A stretch of 5,645 nt of DNA from Cyanobacteria bacterium K_DeepCast_35m_m2_023 (GCA_016882345.1 VGQR01000147.1:1-5645); one strand, 5' to 3'; shown: positions 1 to 5,571, counted from the stretch's first letter. A program made the numbers and translations. The notes: generated by a model from the letters alone, not told the origin.

Positions 1-495
1 CTCCGCGGCGCAGTCATGCAGCAGTGTGAACAGGCCATCATGGTCGCCGGCATCGACGGCAGCGCGGTCCAGTTGTTCGAGGATCCAGCAGAACGCCGCT
101 TCGCTGTCGGTGTTGCCCTGGGGACGGTAGTGATCCCTCAGGGGGATGTCGCCCTTGAGGTCGCCGTTGTGGGCAAAGACCCAGGTTTGGCTGCCCCAGC
201 TGCGCGTGAACGGGTGGCAGTTCTCCAACGCCACCACACCTTGGGTGGCTTTGCGAATGTGGGCAATCGACACCAGTGCCTTGGGGGATCGCTCGGCCAG
301 CTGTTCAGCCAGGGCTGAAAAGGCGGCAGGCGCCACTTCCCGCAGCAGGGTCAGGCCATGGCCGTCGGGGGTGAAACTCGCCAGCCCCCAGCCATCGGCG
401 TGCTCGCCGGTGGCCCCGCCTCGGCGGCTGAGCCCCCGAAACGAAAAGTCCATGTCAGTGGGGGTGTTGGCGTTAAGGGCCAGCAGTTCACACAT
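1..495 (-). CDS. Class II glutamine amidotransferase, YafJ-like (partial, C-terminus outside window)
   Basis: The minus-strand frame opens at ATG 495 and stays open to base 1, giving 165 residues that begin MCELLALNANTPTDMDFSF. Cys2 directly after the start Met is the expected N-terminal nucleophile of class II (Ntn-type) glutamine amidotransferases. Further family motifs are GGATGEHADGWGLA (about residues 26-39), SIAHIRKAT (76-84), AHNGD (108-112) and GNTDSE (127-132). Family members are usually about 250-280 residues, so roughly the last third is missing. These enzymes release ammonia from glutamine; the acceptor of the YafJ group is not established, and EgtC of ergothioneine synthesis is a relative. 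The start lies four bases after the stop of the broken sulfate-binding-protein gene, which suggests co-transcription and perhaps translational coupling. I see no clear Shine-Dalgarno sequence. Fold assignment is confident; the physiological role is unknown. Confidence 0.85.
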   Translation of the reverse strand, partial: MCELLALNANTPTDMDFSFRGLSRRGGATGEHADGWGLASFTPDGHGLTLLREVAPAAFSALAEQLAERSPKALVSIAHIRKATQGVVALENCHPFTRSWGSQTWVFAHNGDLKGDIPLRDHYRPQGNTDSEAAFCWILEQLDRAAVDAGDHDGLFTLLHDCAAE

Positions 496-499
496 GGCG

Positions 500-1543
500 T
501 CAGCGGGATTTGGCGATCAGGTTGTCCCAGAGGCCGCCATCGGCGAAGAACTCCTGGTTGACTTTGGCCCAGCCACCGAAGTCGGCCACGCTGAACCAAC
601 GCCGGACAGGGGCGAATCGGCTCTGCACCTTGGCCCACACGGCCGGATCGGTGGGGCGAAACCCCTCTTCGGCAAAAATGCGTTGGGCCTGTGGTGTCAG
701 CAGGTAGGCGGCCAGGGCTTCGGCGGCTTGTCGCGTGTCGTGGTTGTCGACGTTTTTGTCGACCACGGCCACTGGCCCTTCAATGCGGATGTTGAGCTCT
801 GGAACGATGAATGGCTGCTTGAAGTTGCCACTCTTGCTGGCCAGGATCGCTTCGTTCTCGTAATTCAGCAGCACATCGCCCTGGCCGCGCTTGAGGAACA
901 CATCCGAGGCTTCACGGGCATCCTTGGGCAGGTTGTCGAAGTTGTTGTAGACACTGGCGACATAGCGTTCAGCCTGCTGGGCCGTGCCCCCGTTCTGGCT
1001 GATGGAGCCCCACAGGCCCAGAAAATTCCAGCGGGCGCCGCCTGAGGTTTTGGGATTGGCGGTGACCACGGTCACGCCGGCCTTGTTGAGATCGCTCCAA
1101 GCCTTGATCCCTTTGGGGTTGCCGCTGCGGGGAATGAGGGCCACCGCGGAATGGGTGATGATGCTGCCTCTGGGCAGCTCCTTCTCCCAGCCAGCCTGGA
1201 TCAAGCCGGCTTGCTGCAGTTTGAGCACATCGGCCCCCAGGGCCAGGGTGACCACGTCGGCTTACAGGCCATCGATGACAGCGCGGGTCTGGGTGCCGGA
1301 GCCCCCGTAGCTGGTTTTGATGGAGACGTCTTGCCCGGTTTTGGCTTTCCATTCGGCCTCGAACGCCGGAAGAATGCGCTCATAAGCCCCTTTGGTGACC
1401 GCGTAACTCACCAGCAGCAGGTCCTGTCTGCCCTGACCCGTGGTGCCGCGCCTGGCTTCGGGGCTGCTTCCACAGGCGCTCAGCAGCAGCGCAGTCGCCG
1501 CTGCTGCGGCCCCGGTGGCGAACCCCGAAGGAGCTTTGGACAT
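500..1543 (-). pseudogene. Second sulfate-binding protein (SbpA-like lipoprotein), interrupted by an in-frame TAA
   Basis: Read from ATG 1543 this frame would encode 347 residues of a periplasmic sulfate-binding protein. Codon 94 (1264-1262) is TAA. The frame is the same on both sides, so this is a nonsense change, not a frameshift. The intact paralogue reads AVIDGLEAD where this copy reads AVIDGL*AD, and the plus-strand DNA is gtcggcttAcagg here against gtcggcttCcagg there: one base turns GAA into TAA. Family motifs are otherwise kept: SYAVTK, SYGGSGTQTRAVIDGL, NPKTSGGARWNF, LPKDAREASDVF, GDVLLNYENEAIL, VVDKNVD and DFGGW. The N-terminus is a hydrophobic segment ending LLLSAC, a good lipobox with Cys24, so the ancestral protein was probably membrane-anchored. 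ATG 1543 is preferred to GTG 1552 because it leaves a short basic n-region before the lipobox. A GTG at 1255 could restart translation but would give a protein without signal peptide or N-terminal sulfate-site segment. A sequencing error or readthrough remains possible. Confidence 0.85.
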
Positions 1544-1551
1544 GAAAACCA

Positions 1552-1583
1552 CGGTAGACCGATCGAGATAGGGCTAGATCATA
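1552..1583 (-). promoter_or_regulatory. Candidate promoter and operator of the broken sbp paralogue (box D plus -10)
   Basis: Plus-strand bases 1552-1570 read CGGT AGAC CGATCGA GATA, a partial match to the box found upstream of sbpA, the Rrf2 gene and crp. It ends 8 bases before ATG 1543, so a protein bound here would sit over the leader and ribosome-binding region. Just upstream on the minus strand is TATGAT (1583-1578), a good -10 hexamer match; no convincing -35 is visible. Read on the minus strand, this leader and that of sbpA both show TCTCGATCG, then four bases, ACCGT, two bases and TTT. That suggests the control region was duplicated together with the gene. Confidence 0.4.
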
Positions 1584-1596
1584 CACCGGTTTCCCG

Positions 1597-1629
1597 GTGG
1601 GCTTATGCCCTTGAAAAGGGAAAGCCCAC
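1597..1629 (-). terminator. Strong nested hairpin between the two sbp genes (terminator, attenuator or mRNA stabiliser)
   Basis: An 8-bp outer stem pairs 1597-1604 with 1622-1629 (GTGGGCTT/AAGCCCAC). It encloses a 5-bp inner stem pairing 1608-1612 with 1616-1620 (CCCTT/AAGGG) around a 3-base loop. It lies 48 bases after the sbpA stop and upstream of the second sbp gene. No T-run follows on the minus strand; the next bases are CCGGGAAACCGG, a smaller inverted repeat. It is therefore not a textbook intrinsic terminator. It may cap the 3' end of sbpA mRNA or reduce readthrough into the distal gene. The stems are certain; the function is inferred. Confidence 0.5.
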
Positions 1630-1677
1630 GGCAGGGGGCCGGGGCTTGCGGGGTCTCTGTGTGGTGGTGGACTCGGT

Positions 1678-2682
1678 TCAGCGGGTCTTGGCGAAGATCT
1701 GATCCCAGACGCCGCCCTTGCCGAAGAACGTCTTGTCGGCAGCGCCCCAGCCGCCGAAGTCGTCGATCGAGAAGAACTTCAGCGCCTGGAACTTGGTCTT
1801 GCCGTAGGCCTTGCCGGCGGCCGTGGCCGGGCGGAAACCGTTGTCGACAAAGATCTTCTGGGCGGCCGGGGTGTACAGGAAGCGAACGAAGGCTTCGGCC
1901 ACCTTGCGGGTGCGGCGCCGGTCCGCCACCTTGTCGACCACCGTCACGGGCTGGGCGGTCAGCACGTTGGGGCTGAACAGCTTGTAGGGCGTGGTCCATT
2001 CGCCCTTGCGCTTGGCCAGGATCGCTTCGGTCTCCCAGTTGAGCAGCACGTCGCCCTTCTTGCGCTTGACGAAGAGATCGGTGGCTTCGCGGGCGTCCTT
2101 GGGCAGCACATCGGCGTTCTTGTAGACGCCAGTGATGAACTTGCGGGCCTGGGCTTCGCTGCCGCCGGACTCGGTGACTGCGCCCCAGAGGGCCACGAAA
2201 TTCCAGCGGGCCCCGCCTGAGGTCTTGGGATTGGCGGCGACCACGTCAACGTTGGGATTGTCGAGGTCCTGCCAGGTCTTGATCTTCTTGGGATTGCCCG
2301 GCCGGACGAACACGGCGACCGTCGAGTGGATGGGGGTGGAGCCGTTGGGGTTCTCCCGCTCCCAGCCGGGTTGGATCAGGCCGGCCTGCTGGATTTTGTT
2401 GATGTCGGAGGCCATTTCCAGGCTGACGATGTCGGCTTCCAGGCCATCGATCACGGCACGGGTCTGGCTACCGGAACCGCCGTAGCTGCCTTTGAACGTG
2501 ACCGTCTGACCGGTCTTCTTCTTCCAGTCGTCGGCAAACAGCTTGAAGATCTTGTCGTAGGAGTCCTTGGTCACCGCGTAGGAAACCAGGGTCAGGCTCA
2601 GGGGTTTGGGCGGTTGCTGGGCCTGGACCAAAGAGGTGCCGAGGGCGGCCACTGAACCGATGGCCACAGGCAGGCCGATCAA
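1678..2682 (-). CDS. sbpA: Periplasmic sulfate-binding protein of the sulfate ABC transporter
   Basis: This is an intact solute-binding protein of the sulfate/thiosulfate group, 334 residues from TTG 2682. It would bind sulfate in the periplasm and pass it to the CysT/CysW channel driven by CysA. Family blocks in order: SYAVTKDSYDKI (34-45), SYGGSGSQTRAVIDGLEAD (66-84), NPKTSGGARWNF (151-162), LPKDAREATDLF (193-204), GDVLLNWETEAIL (210-222), VVDKVAD (248-254), and FFSIDDFGGW near the C-terminus. The signal peptide has a hydrophobic core (about 5-18) and probable cleavage after VQA (residue 21). It has no lipobox, unlike the paralogue downstream. The start is uncertain: there is no ATG between the upstream in-frame stop (2766-2764) and the signal core, and TTG 2682 leaves no basic residue in the n-region. 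The in-frame codons just upstream encode HPHRSAAAS, which would supply one, so a non-standard start or a 5' lesion is possible. Function is confident, start is not. Confidence 0.9.
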   Translation of the reverse strand: MIGLPVAIGSVAALGTSLVQAQQPPKPLSLTLVSYAVTKDSYDKIFKLFADDWKKKTGQTVTFKGSYGGSGSQTRAVIDGLEADIVSLEMASDINKIQQAGLIQPGWERENPNGSTPIHSTVAVFVRPGNPKKIKTWQDLDNPNVDVVAANPKTSGGARWNFVALWGAVTESGGSEAQARKFITGVYKNADVLPKDAREATDLFVKRKKGDVLLNWETEAILAKRKGEWTTPYKLFSPNVLTAQPVTVVDKVADRRRTRKVAEAFVRFLYTPAAQKIFVDNGFRPATAAGKAYGKTKFQALKFFSIDDFGGWGAADKTFFGKGGVWDQIFAKTR

Positions 2683-2735
2683 GCTGGCCGCTGCCGAACG
2701 ATGCGGGTGGGACGAAAGGAGAGGTTGGTAAATTA

Positions 2736-2755
2736 CGGTTTCTCGATCGAGAATT
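2736..2755 (-). promoter_or_regulatory. Box A: palindromic candidate operator upstream of sbpA
   Basis: The plus strand reads CGGT TTCT CGATCGA GAATT. Within it, 2740-2753 (TTCTCGATCGAGAA) is a perfect 14-bp palindrome, the usual shape of a site for a dimeric regulator. On the minus strand a modest -10 candidate, TAAACT (2766-2761), lies a few bases upstream, so the box would cover the transcription start and early leader. The same order, -10 then box, occurs at the paralogous gene. The palindrome is seen directly; the operator role is inferred from its recurrence in this window. Confidence 0.5.
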
Positions 2756-2822
2756 TCAATAGTTTATGCCGACTCCTTCCCGGGCCGGTGTGCCCCGGAC
2801 TACGCGGGCCGCGCCTGGGTGG

Positions 2823-2850
2823 CGGTATTCCGATTGGAATTGCGTATTGA
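2823..2850 (+). promoter_or_regulatory. Box B and candidate promoter of the Rrf2-family gene
   Basis: Bases 2823-2841 read CGGT ATTC CGATTG GAATT and contain the inverted repeat ATTCC-N4-GGAAT (2827-2840). Three bases after the 19-base match to box C comes TATTGA (2845-2850), a weak -10 candidate that would leave a leader of about 25 bases before ATG 2883. In this arrangement the box occupies the -35 region. As I recall it, the Bacillus CymR (Rrf2-family) operator also contains an ATNGGAATT core, which would fit autoregulation; that recollection needs checking. Between boxes A and B there are also GC-rich inverted repeats such as CGCGG-G-CCGCG (2803-2813), of unknown meaning. Confidence 0.45.
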
Positions 2851-2882
2851 TGTGCAGAATGGGCTGATTGACCAGTAAGCAG

Positions 2883-3314
2883 ATGGGATTTAGTGCCAAA
2901 ACCGAGTATGGCCTGATTGCCCTGATGGATCTGGCGGTGCTGCATCCGGATGCTGGGCTGCTGAAGACCCGTGAGATCAGCCGAGATCACGGCATCCCCG
3001 AGCGCTACCTCGAGCAGATGCTCACCTCCCTGCGCAAGGCCGGGTTTCTCAAGAGCGTGCGTGGTCCCCATGGTGGTTTTCGCCTGGCCCTTGCCCCTGA
3101 GGAGATCAACGTCGCCGAGATTGAGGCCTGCCTGGAGGGTGAGACGGTTGTTGAGCGCCAGGGCAGTCGTGATGATCCCGGTTTTCAGGCCCTCAAGGTT
3201 TTGGGTCGCCGGGCTGAGGTCGCCCGAGCTGCGGTCCTGGAGTCGACGACCCTGGCGCAATTGCTGCAGGAGCGAGACAGTCTCCAGCAGCCCATGCCGA
3301 TGTTTTACATCTGA
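2883..3314 (+). CDS. Rrf2-family transcriptional regulator (CymR-like in context)
   Basis: The 143-residue protein has an N-terminal winged helix typical of Rrf2 proteins: FSAKTEYGLIALMDLA (3-18), LKTREISRDHGIPERYLEQM (27-46), LRKAGFLKSVRGPHGGFRLA (50-69), then APEEINVAEIEACLEG. These proteins bind palindromic DNA as dimers. Only one cysteine is visible (Cys83), so the three-cysteine Fe-S ligand set of IscR or NsrR is absent. That makes an Fe-S sensor unlikely and leaves a CymR-type or other ligand-responsive regulator as the better model. ATG 2883 is chosen over TTG 2868 because family members begin just before the S-x-K-x-EYG motif. It is divergent from sbpA across about 200 bases holding two copies of the recurrent box, consistent with control of sbpA and of itself. 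Family assignment is confident; the link to sulfur is from context. Confidence 0.9.
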   Translation: MGFSAKTEYGLIALMDLAVLHPDAGLLKTREISRDHGIPERYLEQMLTSLRKAGFLKSVRGPHGGFRLALAPEEINVAEIEACLEGETVVERQGSRDDPGFQALKVLGRRAEVARAAVLESTTLAQLLQERDSLQQPMPMFYI

Positions 3315-3397
3315 ATTCTGCCAAGGGTTTTCGCTGGTCCAGTCCCGTTAGGCGACCCGCTCGGGCAGGGAGATCCCTCTGATGTGTCTCAAAATAC
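3315..3397 (+). other. Intergenic region after the Rrf2 gene with two short inverted repeats
   Basis: No gene is seen here. Two adjacent inverted repeats occur: CCCG-CT-CGGG (3356-3365) and AGGGA-GA-TCCCT (3367-3378). They could form small hairpins after the Rrf2 stop at 3314, but their loops are very short and no T-run follows, so I do not call a terminator. The palindrome TACCGGTA (3395-3402) overlaps the start of box C. Confidence 0.3.
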
Positions 3398-3426
3398 CGG
3401 TACTTCGATCGGAATTAGGGCATACT
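3398..3426 (+). promoter_or_regulatory. Box C and candidate promoter of the crp/cysR-like gene
   Basis: Bases 3398-3416 read CGGT ACTT CGATCG GAATT, the closest partner of box B. Three bases past the 19-base match is CATACT (3421-3426), a 4/6 match to the -10 consensus, giving the same box-to-promoter geometry as at the Rrf2 gene. The leader to ATG 3526 would be about 90 bases long. The box overlaps TACCGGTA (3395-3402); a similar TACCGGT lies upstream of cysA at 5626-5632. Confidence 0.45.
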
Positions 3427-3525
3427 GGTGCTCAGCTGCCTGCCGCCCATGCCCTGTTGTTTGCGAATGCGCCCGATCGATCCCGCTGACCTCCATCAGA
3501 TCCCACCCCGCAGGCCTCCGAAACC

Positions 3526-4080
3526 ATGACCGCTGCCTTGTTGAAGCGACCTCTTCAGCTCACCCTTCATCCACAGGATGTGCTGCCAGACGCGATGAGC
3601 TGGCGCCTGCGCGAGGGCTATGTGCGTGCCATGACCTGGGATTTTGAAGGGGAGAGCATCACCCTTGGACTCTGGGGGCCCGGCGATGTCATCACCTCTG
3701 AGGACCCTGGCCTCAGCCCGCTCGAGCTTCAGTGCCTCACCACCGTCGTGGTCGAACACGTCGAGCTCGATGCCGAGGGGCACCGTTCGCAGCTGCGCCG
3801 CGAGCGCCAGATGCTGGCCGAGTTGCTGACCATTCAACGCATCCGATCTGCGGATCGCCGTTTGTTGGCCTTGCTCGGCTGGATCGGCCAGTCCTTTGGA
3901 CAGGTCAACAGTCATGGCTGCCGCCTGTCGCTGAGTGAGCTGAACCTCACCCACAAGGCGCTGGCCGAGTTGTGCGGTCTGACCCGGGTGACGGTCACCA
4001 AGTTGCTCAGCCGTTTTCGGCTCGATGGTCAGCTGGTGCCGGTGAGCGATCAGGACCTGCTGATCCCGCGGTCGTCATGA
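3526..4080 (+). CDS. Crp/Fnr-family transcriptional regulator, CysR-like
   Basis: The 184-residue protein ends in a clear Crp-type helix-turn-helix: LSLSELNLTHKALAELCGLTRVTVTKLLSRFRLDGQLV (about 134-171, here described rather than aligned), with the recognition helix near TRVTVTKLLSRF. The N-terminal part is a reduced beta-roll with YVRAMTWDFEGESITLGLWGPGDVI (32-56), followed by a long helix (about 86-120) as in the dimerisation helix of Crp proteins. I do not see the canonical cAMP-contacting motif, so cAMP is unlikely to be the effector. In Synechococcus elongatus a Crp-family protein, CysR, is encoded within the sulfate permease cluster and is needed for the sulfur-deprivation response. 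Location beside sbpA and cysA makes this a probable counterpart, though it may be only a related NtcA/CysR-type regulator. ATG 3526 is the first good start, and its own recurrent box lies upstream. Confidence 0.85.
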   Translation: MTAALLKRPLQLTLHPQDVLPDAMSWRLREGYVRAMTWDFEGESITLGLWGPGDVITSEDPGLSPLELQCLTTVVVEHVELDAEGHRSQLRRERQMLAELLTIQRIRSADRRLLALLGWIGQSFGQVNSHGCRLSLSELNLTHKALAELCGLTRVTVTKLLSRFRLDGQLVPVSDQDLLIPRSS

Positions 4081-4081
4081 C

Positions 4082-4276
4082 TCCTGCGGCCCTGTTGCGT
4101 TCGGCCTCGGCACCAGAGGCCACAACCCCGTAGTGCAGCTCTGCTGCCGTGATGGCCGAGATCAGCACCGCTCCGATGCGGCAAGCGGCGAAGCGCTCAG
4201 CCACCTTCGGCGGCTGGTGCTTCATCAGGTCGATGCAGATGTTGGTGTCCAACAGATACCGGGGTTGCAGGCTCAT
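4082..4276 (-). pseudogene. vapC: VapC-type PIN-domain toxin, truncated after about 64 residues
   Basis: Translation from ATG 4276 gives an excellent VapC N-terminus: RYLLDTNICIDLMK (6-19), with first PIN acid Asp10, and ISAITAAELHYGVVAS (39-54), with the second acid Glu46, then ERNRAA. VapC likeness stops at about residue 64-65 (base 4082). The frame runs on to a stop at 4007 only by crossing the 3' end of the crp-like gene antisense, giving an unrelated low-complexity tail. A full VapC is about 130 residues with two more acidic residues in its C-terminal half. No other minus frame in this region restores them, so this is a truncation rather than a frameshift. The ATG overlaps the vapB stop (ATGA), the normal coupled vapBC layout. 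The product should be an inactive nuclease. Confidence 0.8.
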
Positions 4277-4512
4277 AGCTGTTCCCGATCAGCTTGCACC
4301 TGCTCGGGACGCCCTTCAGCCAGAACGTTGCTCGAAAAGGACGACAAGGCCTGCAAGGTACCAGTGATCGGACGCACTGCGGGCCTGATGCGCAGCTCAT
4401 CGCCGCAGCGTTCAATCTCCAGGTCGAGATCGCTGCGTTCGTAGGCCAGTTCAGCCGGGATGCGTACGGCCTGGGAGTTGCCGTTGCGGAACAGCCGGGT
4501 TGTCGCTGCCAT
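4273..4512 (-). CDS. vapB: VapB-type antitoxin (AbrB/SpoVT swapped-hairpin family)
   Basis: The 79-residue protein begins MAATTRLFRNGNSQAVRIP, the hallmark of VapB/MazE-like AbrB-fold DNA-binding antitoxins. A conserved middle (LDLEIERCGDELRIRP) follows, then a C-terminal tail that would wrap the toxin. ATG 4512 is preferred over the in-frame ATG 4518 because AGGA (4521-4518) stands five bases before it, while 4518 has no Shine-Dalgarno sequence. The gene overlaps the truncated vapC by ATGA and lies 36 bases after the cysA stop on the same strand. The reading frame is intact although its toxin partner is broken, so it may persist as an orphan antitoxin and DNA-binding protein. It normally represses its own promoter. 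Confidence 0.88.
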   Translation of the reverse strand: MAATTRLFRNGNSQAVRIPAELAYERSDLDLEIERCGDELRIRPAVRPITGTLQALSSFSSNVLAEGRPEQVQADREQL

Positions 4513-4517
4513 GGCCA

Positions 4518-4540
4518 TCCTGGATGGTTGTATATATCTT
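4518..4540 (-). promoter_or_regulatory. vapB ribosome-binding site and AT-rich -10 candidate
   Basis: On the minus strand AAGATATATACAA (4540-4528) is the only strongly AT-rich patch nearby and offers TATATA as a -10 element in an otherwise GC-rich context. AGGA (4521-4518) then precedes ATG 4512 by five bases and decides the start. No good -35 is seen. The promoter would begin within the end of cysA, so read-through from cysA is also possible. Confidence 0.35.
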
Positions 4541-4548
4541 AGGTGGTT

Positions 4549-5571
4549 TCAGATGCTGTAGTCCGGCACAAAAGCCACAGCCTCGCGGCTGCGCACATGC
4601 AGCCGGCTGCCAACGCTGACACTGCCAAAGGTCATCTGGTCGCGGGGGATCTGGGCAGTGATCACCTGGCCGTCGGCCATCACCAGTTCGGCCTGCAGGT
4701 CGCGGCCCAGGTGGCTGAGTCGTTTGAGCTGCACCTCAACGGTGCCGGCCTGGGGCTCGCTGAACACCTCCACATCGTGGGGCCTGAAGAACAGCTGGGC
4801 GTTGGCCTCGCCCTGGCTGCGGCCGCCGCCGGCCACATGGATGGCCCCCTGGGGCAGCACGTTGACCGCGCCCACAAAGCTCATCACAAAGGGAGTGGCG
4901 GGGGTGTCGTAGATCTCGGCGGGGGTGCCGATCTGTTCAATGCGGCCGTGGTTCATGACCACGATCTTGTCGGCCACATCCATCGCCTCCTCCTGGGCAT
5001 GGGTGACGATCACGGTGGTGACGTGCATCTCGTCATGCAGGTTGCGCAGCCAGGCGCGCAGCTCTTTGCGCACCTTGGCGTCGAGGGCACTGAAGGGTTC
5101 GTCGAGCAGCAGCACCCGCGGTTGAACCGCCAGCGCCCGGGCCAGGGCCACCCGCTGGCGCTGGCCGCCCGAGAGCTGGGAGGGGTAGCGGCCGCCAAAC
5201 CCTTGGAGTTGAACGAGCTCCAGCAGCTCATCGACGCGGCGGCGGATCGTGTCGTGCTTCCAGCCGCGCAGCTCAAGGCCAAAACCAATGTTTTGCCGCA
5301 CGGTGCGGTGCTTGAACAGGGCGAAGTGCTGAAACACAAAGCCCACCTGACGGTCCTGGACCGAGCGCTCGGTGGCTTCTTCGCCGGTGATCCAGATGCG
5401 GCCGCTGTCGCTGTCTTCCAGGCCGGCGATCAGCCGCAGCAGGGTGCTTTTGCCAGAGCCTGACGGGCCGAGCAGCGCCACCTGGGAGCCGCTGTCTATA
5501 GCGAGGCTGACGTTGTCGACCGCGCAGAACGAGCCGAACTGCTTGCTGACCTCTGCAACGCGGATGCCCAT
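4549..5571 (-). CDS. cysA: Sulfate/thiosulfate ABC transporter ATP-binding protein
   Basis: The 340-residue ATPase powers sulfate import. All nucleotide-binding motifs are intact, numbered from ATG 5571: Walker [10 protein letters not shown] (35-43), Q-loop Gln81 in VFQHFALF, signature LSGGQRQRV (133-141), Walker B VLLLDEP (153-159) and switch His191 in [10 protein letters not shown]. The C-terminal part (about 236-340) carries a TOBE-like domain with [10 protein letters not shown] (261-270), as in CysA and MalK. The stretches [18 protein letters not shown] and the sbpA neighbour support CysA over other importers. ATG 5571 is preferred to GTG 5610, which would add 13 unrelated residues before the usual [12 protein letters not shown] start. 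The upstream region is at the window edge; cysT and cysW are not seen here and must lie elsewhere if the transporter is complete. Confidence 0.93.
   Translation of the reverse strand: MGIRVAEVSKQFGSFCAVDNVSLAIDSGSQVALLGPSGSGKSTLLRLIAGLEDSDSGRIWITGEEATERSVQDRQVGFVFQHFALFKHRTVRQNIGFGLELRGWKHDTIRRRVDELLELVQLQGFGGRYPSQLSGGQRQRVALARALAVQPRVLLLDEPFSALDAKVRKELRAWLRNLHDEMHVTTVIVTHAQEEAMDVADKIVVMNHGRIEQIGTPAEIYDTPATPFVMSFVGAVNVLPQGAIHVAGGGRSQGEANAQLFFRPHDVEVFSEPQAGTVEVQLKRLSHLGRDLQAELVMADGQVITAQIPRDQMTFGSVSVGSRLHVRSREAVAFVPDYSI

Noticed and set aside
146..1045. A 299-residue plus-strand open frame over the amidotransferase and broken sbp genes
   Set aside because: It spans two real minus-strand genes and has no recognisable domain. 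Its openness follows from codon bias on the opposite strand.
500..1255. The 251-codon frame from GTG 1255 as an independent gene
   Set aside because: It is the same frame as the upstream 93 codons and continues the sbp homology without a gap. It would lack the signal peptide and the N-terminal binding segment, so it is better described as the distal part of one interrupted gene.
1764..1773. CGATCGAGAA inside sbpA, matching the core of box A
   Set aside because: It encodes the conserved FSIDDF segment and lacks the CGGT element at the required distance. It shows that the core alone can occur by chance, so the flanking CGGT and GAATT are needed for a call.
3356..3378. Inverted repeats after the Rrf2 gene as an intrinsic terminator
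   Set aside because: The loops are only two bases in the ideal pairing and no T-run follows; retained only as short repeats.
3474..3481. CGATCGAT upstream of the crp-like gene as another box, or the CGATCG cores as HIP1 repeats
   Set aside because: This copy has neither CGGT nor GAATT flanks. None of the cores is the full HIP1 octamer GCGATCGC.
3496..3954. A minus-strand open frame opposite the crp-like gene as the missing C-terminal half of VapC
   Set aside because: It contains no PIN-domain motif and is the antisense of the helix-turn-helix gene, so it does not rescue vapC.
4543..5463. A 306-residue plus-strand open frame opposite cysA
   Set aside because: It is the antisense of a complete cysA and reads as His/Ala/Gly/Gln-rich low-complexity sequence with no recognisable family; a typical shadow in GC-rich DNA.
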